Under the pieces are notes generated by a model. The model ran no database searches, had not been told where the DNA came from, and was given only the letters and a program-made list of their open reading frames with translations. The position numbers and the translations under genes were made by a program. Shown one piece after another: positions 33,373-61,431 of a stretch of DNA of 64,000 nt; within the stretch, counting starts at the first letter, position 1; every line of letters starts with the position of its first letter. Source of the stretch: Stappia sp. WLB 29 (lineage in GTDB: Bacteria; Pseudomonadota; Alphaproteobacteria; Rhizobiales; Stappiaceae); NCBI RefSeq assembly GCF_023507705.1, contig NZ_JALBGD010000008.1, forward strand, positions 124,001 through 188,000, written 5' to 3'.

Positions 33373-33790
33373 GCGTCCTGATCGCCTGCAGTCGGGCTGG
33401 GAAGCCGTTCGGTGTCCTGTGGAGATCGGACATGCCGGGCGCCTGCCATCTGCACCCCTGTCGTCTCCCGCAAGTGCTCCGCACGACGCGGAACGCCCTT
33501 ACGGTAGCGAATAAGTGTGCGCCGCAACAGTCTTTCCGCTACCTGTAAAGGATGGCTTGTGGGAAAGGCCTCAATGCATGCAGGGTGTGAAATCCCGGAC
33601 GCGCCGACAAGGCCCGCACTTGCAAGCGGCGAGCGTGCTGAATAGCATTCAGCCCGGCGGTCGTGCTGCCGAAAATGGCGAAACACCAGTGACATCGGAC
33701 CCGTGACCATGGCGCTGCCGGCAGGCCGGATACGCTGTGTGGCGGGGTATGCGGCATCGGGACAAGGGCAGTCACCGTGGTTTCATCTGC
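33373..33790. other. Divergent intergenic region controlling the PKS operon
   Basis: A 418-bp gap between the minus-strand ACP/amidotransferase operon and the plus-strand exporter-PKS operon. I see no gene in it. It contains a candidate promoter with an embedded palindrome (33619-33652). Lower GC in the 33480-33680 stretch than in the surrounding genes fits a control region for both directions. Confidence 0.6.
33619..33652 (+). promoter_or_regulatory. Candidate promoter and operator of the exporter-PKS operon
   Basis: TTGCAA (33619-33624) and TAGCAT (33642-33647) are spaced by 17 bp and oriented toward the exporter genes, a fair sigma-70-type match. Overlapping the -10 is the perfect palindrome GCTGAATAGCATTCAGC (33636-33652; 7-bp arms, 3-bp centre), placed where a repressor would block polymerase. 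No regulator gene is linked in the visible cluster. Confidence 0.45.
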
Positions 33791-35428
33791 ATGAACATCT
33801 TGCGGCTGCTCAGAACCGGCCCGCCGGTGAACCGCCGGTCGATCCTGCTGATCACCAGCTTGGCGGGGCTTGGCAACGCCGGCCTTGTCGGTCTCATCAA
33901 TGAGGCGGCGGAAAAGGCGGTTCTGGCCGAGCCCGTCGGCGCCCAATTGCTGCTCGTCTATGTGACGATGCTTGCCTTCGTGCTGCTGTCGAGCCGCGCC
34001 TCGCTGCATGAGGCTAACCGTTTCGTGCAGTCCCGGCTGGAGGCGACGCGGCGGCGAATCGTCAGCAAGATCCGCCGGGTCGACCTGCGGACGCTCGAGC
34101 GGCTCGGCCATGGCGACGTCTTCGTCACCGTCTCGCAGGAGACCGACCACCTGTCGCAGACCCTGCCGTTGCTGATCGGCGCGGCTCAGAACGCCTTCCT
34201 GCTGGTCTTCCTGCTGCTCTACGTGGCGACCCTGTCGTCGATCTCCTTCCTCGTCGTGACCGTATTCCTGGCCGCCGGGCTCTATCTTTTCTGGCGGCGC
34301 CAGAGCGCTCTGACCGGTGCGCTGGCAGAGGTTCATCACCGGGAAGCGGACATGCTCGACAGCCTGTCCCATTTCACGCTGGGCTTTCAGGAAATCCGCC
34401 TCAACGCCGACAAGAACGACGCGCTGCAGGCGCATTTCGCGGACGTCACCTCGCGGTTGCGCCAGGTCGTGGTGGGTTTGGGCGACCGTTGGGTCGCCCT
34501 GCTGCAATTCGCCAATGCCTTCATCTTCCTGCTGGTCGGCGTCGTCGTGCTGGTCCTGCCGGTGTTCTTCCAGGGCTATACGGACACGATCTACAAGATC
34601 ACAGCTGCGACGGTCTTCGCGCTCGGCCCCATCGCGGCGATCACCTCCGTCGTGCGGCTGATCGCGCGCGCCGAGGCGGGCCTTGCCCATGTCTACGACC
34701 TGGAGCGGCGCCTCGATTCCGGCCTGACGCCGGAGCCGAAAGGCACGGCGCGGGCGCCCTCGCGTTACCGGTCGTTCCGCACCATCGAAATGCGCGGCGT
34801 CACGTTCAGCTATCTCGACGACCAGGGAACTGCGCTCTTCACCGCAGGCCCCTGGAACCTGACGCTCAAGCGCGGCGAGATCCTGTTCCTGACGGGAGGC
34901 AACGGCAGCGGCAAGTCGACGGCACTGAAGCTGCTGTGCGGGCTCTACACGCCGGACGGCGGCGAGATCGCCTGCGACGGCGCGTTGGTGAGCGCCGAGA
35001 CGCGGCGGGACTACCGGGAGATCTTTTCCAGCATCTTCACCGACTTCCATCTGTTCGACCGGCTCTACGGGCTGGAGCACGTCAAGCCGCGCGAGGTCGA
35101 GAGGCTGATCGCCCGCATGGAGCTCGACGGTAAGGTGCGCTTCGAGGACGGGCGCTTCTCCACCACGGATCTGTCGACAGGCCAGCGCAAGCGGCTGGCG
35201 ATGATCGTGGCCTTGCTGGAGGACCGCGAGGTCTATCTCTTCGACGAGTGGGCCGCCGATCAGGACGCCCATTTCCGCGAGGTCTTCTATACCGAGTTGC
35301 TGCCCGACCTTAAGGCGCGCGGCAAGACGGTGGTGGCGGTGACCCATGACGACCGTTTCTGGTCGTGCTGCGACCGGCGGCTGGAGCTGGATCTCGGGCA
35401 CCTTGCCGATGTCAGCGGGGAGGCGTGA
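33791..35428 (+). CDS. ABC exporter, SyrD/PvdE (cyclic peptide) family, first half
   Basis: A 545-aa fused membrane-ATPase half transporter. The first 300 residues carry about six hydrophobic segments (from ILLITSLAGLGNAGLVGLI to FANAFIFLLVGVVVLVLPVFF). The ATPase has Walker A GGNGSGKST (near residue 370), signature LSTGQRKRLAM, Walker B VYLFDEWAADQD with the catalytic Glu, and the H-loop VTHDD. DEWAADQD is characteristic of this exporter family. I chose ATG 33791 (MNILRLLRT); an upstream extension lacks homology. It probably exports the polyketide or provides self-protection with the next gene. Confidence 0.85.
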   Translation: MNILRLLRTGPPVNRRSILLITSLAGLGNAGLVGLINEAAEKAVLAEPVGAQLLLVYVTMLAFVLLSSRASLHEANRFVQSRLEATRRRIVSKIRRVDLRTLERLGHGDVFVTVSQETDHLSQTLPLLIGAAQNAFLLVFLLLYVATLSSISFLVVTVFLAAGLYLFWRRQSALTGALAEVHHREADMLDSLSHFTLGFQEIRLNADKNDALQAHFADVTSRLRQVVVGLGDRWVALLQFANAFIFLLVGVVVLVLPVFFQGYTDTIYKITAATVFALGPIAAITSVVRLIARAEAGLAHVYDLERRLDSGLTPEPKGTARAPSRYRSFRTIEMRGVTFSYLDDQGTALFTAGPWNLTLKRGEILFLTGGNGSGKSTALKLLCGLYTPDGGEIACDGALVSAETRRDYREIFSSIFTDFHLFDRLYGLEHVKPREVERLIARMELDGKVRFEDGRFSTTDLSTGQRKRLAMIVALLEDREVYLFDEWAADQDAHFREVFYTELLPDLKARGKTVVAVTHDDRFWSCCDRRLELDLGHLADVSGEA

Positions 35429-35430
35429 GT

Positions 35431-37080
35431 ATGGAACTCGTCGCCTTCATCCGCGCATCCGGCCGCCGCAGGCTCCAGCTGATGTTCGCCCTCAGCCTGC
35501 TGGCGGGAATCGCCAACGCCGCCCTGATCGTGGTGATCACCACCGTCGCGGAACGGGTGGCGCGGGCCGAGCATCCGGGCCTGATCGCCTGGGCGGCCTT
35601 CGGTGTGCCGTTCCTCGTCTATTATCTTGCCAACCAGTTCGCCCTGGTACGTGCGACGACGCTGATCGAGGACAGGCTGAACGAACTACGGCTGGAGCTG
35701 ACGGAAAAGCTGCGTCAGTCGGAGCTGCTGACCGTGGACCGTATCGGCCGGGGCCGCCTCTACGGGCTGATCGCCAAGGAAACCAACCACCTGTCGGTGA
35801 CTTTCCCGCTGATCATGGACGCGATCCAGCAGATGGTTCTGCTCGCCGTGGCGCTGCTCTATCTGCTCTATCTGTCGCCGCTCGCCTTCCTCTGTTTCCT
35901 GTTGGCGGTGGTCGGCGGTGTCTACGGCTACAAGGCGATCAACAACCGTTTCGGCCGCATCCTCGGCCTGGTCGAAAAGCTGCAGGCGCAGATGCTCGAC
36001 GCGATTGCCGATATCATCCATGGCAGCAAGGAACTGCGCCTCAATGCCCAGCGCAGCGAGGCCGTCTCAAAGGCCTATCGCAAGCGCTCCAATGTGCTCG
36101 AGTTGATGCTGGTGCGCACCATCGACCATTGGGTGTCGCTGATCCTGCTCGGCAGCCTTGTCACCTTCGTGCTGCTCGGCGTCGTCGCCTTCGGCTTTCC
36201 CGCGCTCGTGTCCGGCCACACGGTGATCGTGTTCCAGCTGGTGCCGGTGCTGCTTGTCTGCCTGGGGACGCTGACGAAAACGGTCGCCCAGTCGCCGATG
36301 TTCATGCGTGCGGAGTTCGGCCTGCAATCGATCATGGCGGTGGAACGCGAGCTCGATGCCTCGAAAGGGATCTCGACGCACGAGGCGCGGCAGAACGCCC
36401 ATGCCTTCCAGTCCTTCGAGACCATCGATTTCCGGGAGATCGGCTTCAGCTATCCGGCGGAGCAGGGGACGGGCTATCACGTCGGGCCGCTGTCGCTGAC
36501 CCTGTCTCGGGGCGAGGTCGTCTTCCTGGTCGGAGGCAACGGCAGCGGCAAGTCGACGGCGCTGCGGATGATGTGCGGCCTCTATCCGCTGTCGAGCGGA
36601 CGCATCGACGTGGACGGCCACGCGGTCGAGGGGCCGGCAATCGGCGGCTACCGCGAGCTGTTCTCGGCGATCTTCGTCGACTTCCACCTGTTCGACCGGC
36701 TCTACGGGCTGGAGCGCGTCGATCCGGACCGCGTCAACGCGCTGATCGACGAGATGGGGCTTGCCGGCAAGGTCCGTTTCACGGACGGCCGCTTTTCCCA
36801 ACTGCACCTGTCGACCGGGCAGCGCAAGCGCCTGGCCCTGATCGCCGCGGTCCTGGAAGACCGGCCGGTCTACGTCTTCGACGAATGGTCGGCGGAGCAG
36901 GATGTTCATTTTCGCGAATATTTTTACGAGACGTTTATCCCGAAACTCAAAGCGGCAGGAAAACTTGTCATCGCGGCAACACACGATGAGCGATATTGGG
37001 GCGTGGCCGATAGGGTCATCAAGATGGATCTCGGTCAGATCGAATGGGTGAAGGACCAGGCCGGGTTGGAGGAGCAATGA
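35431..37080 (+). CDS. ABC exporter, SyrD/PvdE (cyclic peptide) family, second half
   Basis: A 549-aa paralogue of the preceding protein with the same layout: a hydrophobic N-terminal half, then Walker A GGNGSGKST, signature LSTGQRKRLAL, Walker B VYVFDEWSAEQD and H-loop ATHDE. Both ATPase sites look intact in both proteins, so homodimers or a heterodimer are possible; the side-by-side pairing favours a heterodimer. ATG 35431 has GGGGAGG upstream and is 2 bp after the previous stop. The stop overlaps the AT-ER start (ATGA). Confidence 0.87.
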   Translation: MELVAFIRASGRRRLQLMFALSLLAGIANAALIVVITTVAERVARAEHPGLIAWAAFGVPFLVYYLANQFALVRATTLIEDRLNELRLELTEKLRQSELLTVDRIGRGRLYGLIAKETNHLSVTFPLIMDAIQQMVLLAVALLYLLYLSPLAFLCFLLAVVGGVYGYKAINNRFGRILGLVEKLQAQMLDAIADIIHGSKELRLNAQRSEAVSKAYRKRSNVLELMLVRTIDHWVSLILLGSLVTFVLLGVVAFGFPALVSGHTVIVFQLVPVLLVCLGTLTKTVAQSPMFMRAEFGLQSIMAVERELDASKGISTHEARQNAHAFQSFETIDFREIGFSYPAEQGTGYHVGPLSLTLSRGEVVFLVGGNGSGKSTALRMMCGLYPLSSGRIDVDGHAVEGPAIGGYRELFSAIFVDFHLFDRLYGLERVDPDRVNALIDEMGLAGKVRFTDGRFSQLHLSTGQRKRLALIAAVLEDRPVYVFDEWSAEQDVHFREYFYETFIPKLKAAGKLVIAATHDERYWGVADRVIKMDLGQIEWVKDQAGLEEQ

Positions 37081-39436
37081 AGGCCTTCATGTTTCCAGGG
37101 CAGGGCGCGCAGCGCGTTGGCATGGGCGAAGGCCTGTTCGAGGCCTTCCCGCAGTTCGTTGCCGAGGCCGACGCGGTCCTGGGATATTCGGTTGCGCAGC
37201 TGTGCCTGGAAGGGCCGATGGACCGGCTCACCCGGACCGAGTTCACCCAGCCAGCGCTTTATGTGGTCAACGCGCTGACCTATCTTCGCCATGTCCGCGA
37301 GAGCGGCGAGCGGCCGGACTATGTCCTCGGCCACAGCGTTTCCGAGTATGTCGCCCTGTTCGCCGCAGGAGCGGTCGACTTCGCCAGCGGCCTGTCGATG
37401 GTGGCACGGCGCGGCGCGCTGATGGGCGAGGCGAGCGGCGGGGGTATGGCCGCGGTCATCGGTCTCGATGCCGACGGCATTGCGGCGGTGATCGAGCGCA
37501 ACGGCCTCAGGGACGTCTTTGCCGCCAATTACAACACGCCGCACCAGGTCGTCGTCTCCGGCAAACGGGAGGCGGTGGTCGCTGCCGAGCCGCTGTTCCG
37601 CGAGGCCGGCGCCAGCCACTATGTCGTTCTGCCGGTGAGTGGCGCCTTTCACACGCCCTATATGGAGGCCGCACGCACAGCGTTTGCCGAGCATCTTGCG
37701 GGCCTGACCTTCAACGCGCCCCAGATCCCGGTCATTTCCAACGTCACGGCACGACCGCACGAGGCTGGAACGCTGCGCGAGCGGATGATCGAGCAGATCA
37801 CCGCACCGGTGCGCTGGGCCGAGAGCATCCGCTATCTGCTGGCCAAGGGGGTCACCTTCGCCGATGTCACCGAACTGGGGCCGGCCGGCAGTGCCGTCGT
37901 CAAGCCGATGGTGAAGCGCACGGAACTGGAGGCCGGGCCGCTTGATGCCGGCATGCTGGCGCGCGAGGAGGCGGAGGCGGCGGTTGCCGCAGCCAGGATC
38001 GCCGAACCGAAGCCTGAGGCCGTTCGCAAGGCGCGGGATGAGAGCGAGCCGCCCCGGGTCAACGGCCATGCGTCTTTCCGCTTTCGCCCGGAAAACCTGG
38101 GCTCGCGGGCCTTTTGCGAGGTATTCGGGCTCGAATACCCTTACGTCGCCGGCGCGATGTACCAGGGTATCGCCTCGGTCGCTCTGGTGGAGCGCATGGC
38201 CCGCGCCGGGTTGCTCGGTTTCTTCGGGGCGGGCGGCCTGCCGATGGCGGAGGTGGAGCGCGCGATCCTACGCCTGCGCGACGCGCTTCCCGAGGGTGCG
38301 CCCTACGGCGTCAACTTCATCGCCCATGTGAACCGTCCCTATCTGGAGGACGACCTCACCGATCTGCTGATCCGGCACGGCGTCGATATCATCGAGGCGT
38401 CCGCCTTCATGGAGGTGACGCCGGCGCTCGTGCGCTACCGCGCCGCCGGGCTCGAAGACCAAGGCGGTGGCCGGATCGCCGCGCGCAACCGCATCATCGC
38501 CAAGGTTTCCCGGCCCGATGTCGCCTCGCAGTTTCTGGCGCCCGCGCCCGAGCGGCTGCTCGGCAAGTTGCTCGCCAGCGGTGCAATCACCCCTGACGAG
38601 GCCAGCCTGCTGCGCCGGGTGCCGATGGCCGATGCCATCTGCGTCGAGGCGGATTCCGGCGGCCATACCGACCAGGGCATGCCCTTCGCGCTGATCCCGG
38701 CAGTGCTCAAGGTGCGGGACGAGGCTCAGGCGCGCTTTGCGAAATTCGGCCCGATCTTCGTCGGATCGGGCGGCGGCATCGGCACGCCGGAAGCGGCGGC
38801 TGCCGTCTTCATGCTGGGCGCCGACTTCATTGTCACCGGCTCCGTCAACCAGTGCACCGTCGAGGCCGGGACCAGCGATGCGGTCAAGGACCTGCTGGAA
38901 GGCATCAATGTCCACGACACGGCCTATGCGCCGTCGGGCGAGATGTTCGAGCTGGGCGCCAAGGTGCAGGTGCTGAAGAAGGGTCTGTTCTTCCCCGCCC
39001 GCGCCGAGAAGCTGGTCTCGCTCTACCGCCAGCACGAGAGCCTCGACGAGATCGACCCGAAGCTGCGCCAGCAGATCGAGGAGCGCTATTTCCGCCGCAG
39101 CTTCGACGAGGTGTTCCGCGATGTGGCGAAGAGCTATCCGGCAGCGGAGATCGAGCGCGCGGAGCGCTCGCCCCGCCACCGCATGGGCCTTGTCTTCCGC
39201 CGCTATTTCAAGGACACGACCACTTGGGCGCTCACCGGCGATCTCGACCACAAGGTCGACTTCCAGGTGCATTGCGGCCCCGCGCTCGGCGCGTTCAACC
39301 AGTGGGTCGAGGGCAGCGAACTCGCCTCCTGGCGCAACCGCCATGCGGACGCCATCGCGGCGCGGCTGCTGGAGGGAGCGGCCGACGTGCTCGGCCGCCG
39401 GCTCTCAGTGATGATCGGCGGAGGAGGCGGTAGCCG

Positions 39437-39440
<4 letters not shown>
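37077..39440 (+). CDS. Trans-acting malonyl acyltransferase-enoylreductase (AT-ER)
   Basis: A 787-aa bifunctional protein. Residues 1-300 are an acyltransferase: FPGQGAQRVGMG, nucleophile Ser87 in GHSVSEYVALFAAG (Ser for the usual Gly after the nucleophile loop), Arg112 in VARRGALM for the malonyl carboxylate, and His192 in AFHTPYM. From about residue 345 comes an FMN-dependent PfaD-type enoylreductase: GAMYQGIASV, FFGAGGLPM, ADSGGHTDQGMP and VGSGGGIGTPEAAAAVFMLGADFIVTGSVNQ. It loads malonyl onto all AT-less modules and can reduce enoyl intermediates in trans. This fusion is typical of trans-AT clusters. ATGA couplings at both ends. Confidence 0.93.
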
Positions 39441-60093
<20,653 letters not shown>

Positions 60094-60097
<4 letters not shown>

Positions 60098-61431
60098 GCG
60101 GCAAGATCGCGATCATCGGCGGCGGCCCGACCGGCATCGGCGTCGCGCGCGAGCTGATCGAGGATGGGTTTGCGGTCGATCTCTACGAGGCCGAGGCCGA
60201 TCTCGGCGGCGTGTGGAACGCGGAGGCTCCTTGCGGGCGCGCCTACGCCTCGCTTCACCTGATCTCGCCGAAATTCAACACCCAGGTGCCGGATTTCCCG
60301 ATGCCGGAGGACTATCCACCATACCCCAACCATCGCCAGATGCTGGCCTATATCCGCGACTATGCCCGCGCGCACGGCATCTACGAGCGCGCCCGCTTCA
60401 ACGCGGCCGTGGAGCGGCTCGATCCGGCGGCCGGCGGCTGGCAGCTGCGCTCCGCCGCGGGGCATGCGGAAACCTATCGCCTGGTCGTGGTCTGCAACGG
60501 GCTGCAGCGGGTGCCGCGCCTGCCCGATACGAGCGGGCTCGGGACCTTCACCGGCACCATCCTTCATGCCCGCGACTACAAGAGCGCCGAGCAGCTCAAG
60601 GATCAGTGCGTCCTGGTCGTGGGCGGCGGCAATTCCGGCTGCGACATCGCCGTCGATGCGGTCCGGACGGCCGCTTGTGTCCATCACAGCACCCGCCGTG
60701 GCTACTACTACCAGCCGAAATTCATCAACGGGAAGCCGACCCCGCAATGGATGATGGAGCTCGGCAACAAGTTCGCCACCCGCGAGGAAACGCTGGCCTA
60801 TATCGAGGAGGTGTTCCGCTTCGCCGGCTATGACGGCGCCGACTACGGGTTGCCGCGCCCGGACTATCCGCTGGATGCGGCCCATCCGGTGATGAACTCG
60901 CTGATCCTCTACCACATCGGCCATGGCGACATCGTACCGAAGGGCGACATCGTCTCGCTGGAGGGGCGCAGGGTCACCTTCGCAGACGGCAGTGCGGGCG
61001 AGTTCGACACGATCCTCTACGCCACCGGCTACAGCCGCGATTTTCCCTTCCTCGACCGCGACCTGCTGGAGTGGAAGGGCGAGATCCCGGACCTCTTCCT
61101 GCATTCCACCCCGCGCAACCACGACACCCTGCTGTTTATGGGCTTCATCAACGCGGCCGGCGGGCTCGGCGACGGGCTCAAGACGCAGGGGCTCTTCGTG
61201 CGCAACTATGCCCGGGCCCTTTTCGCCCGCAGCGCCGGGCTCGAGCGCTTCCTGGCAGCGAAGAAGACCGACCGGCCGGACCTGGGAGAGGGCTATTTCA
61301 TCGACAGCTACCGCCACCAGTGGGAGGCGGACCTGTGGAAGCTGCTGGCCCACATGCGCCGCTATCGCGACATGCTGGCGGAAGGCGATCCGGCGCCGGG
61401 CGGTACACTGACGGAGACGCTGGCCCAATGA
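60094..61431 (+). CDS. Flavin-dependent monooxygenase (Baeyer-Villiger/OocK-like candidate)
   Basis: A 445-aa two-dinucleotide-fold flavoprotein. FAD site is IIGGGPTGIGVARELIEDG, the NADPH site is VLVVGGGNSGCDIAVDA, and the late segment ILYATGYSRDFPF is the ATG motif of flavin monooxygenases. CNGLQRVPRLPD and YPPYPNHRQMLAYIRDYA fit the FMO/BVMO class. It sits between a PKS that ends KS-DH and one that begins with ACP, overlapping both by ATGA. It is therefore expected to act on a chain held at that split module, for example inserting oxygen next to a ketone. Confidence 0.9.

Noticed and set aside
33373-33790. Small genes in the divergent region upstream of the exporters
   Set aside because: Short open frames exist but lack Shine-Dalgarno sites, homology or coding-like composition. 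The region is better explained as control DNA.
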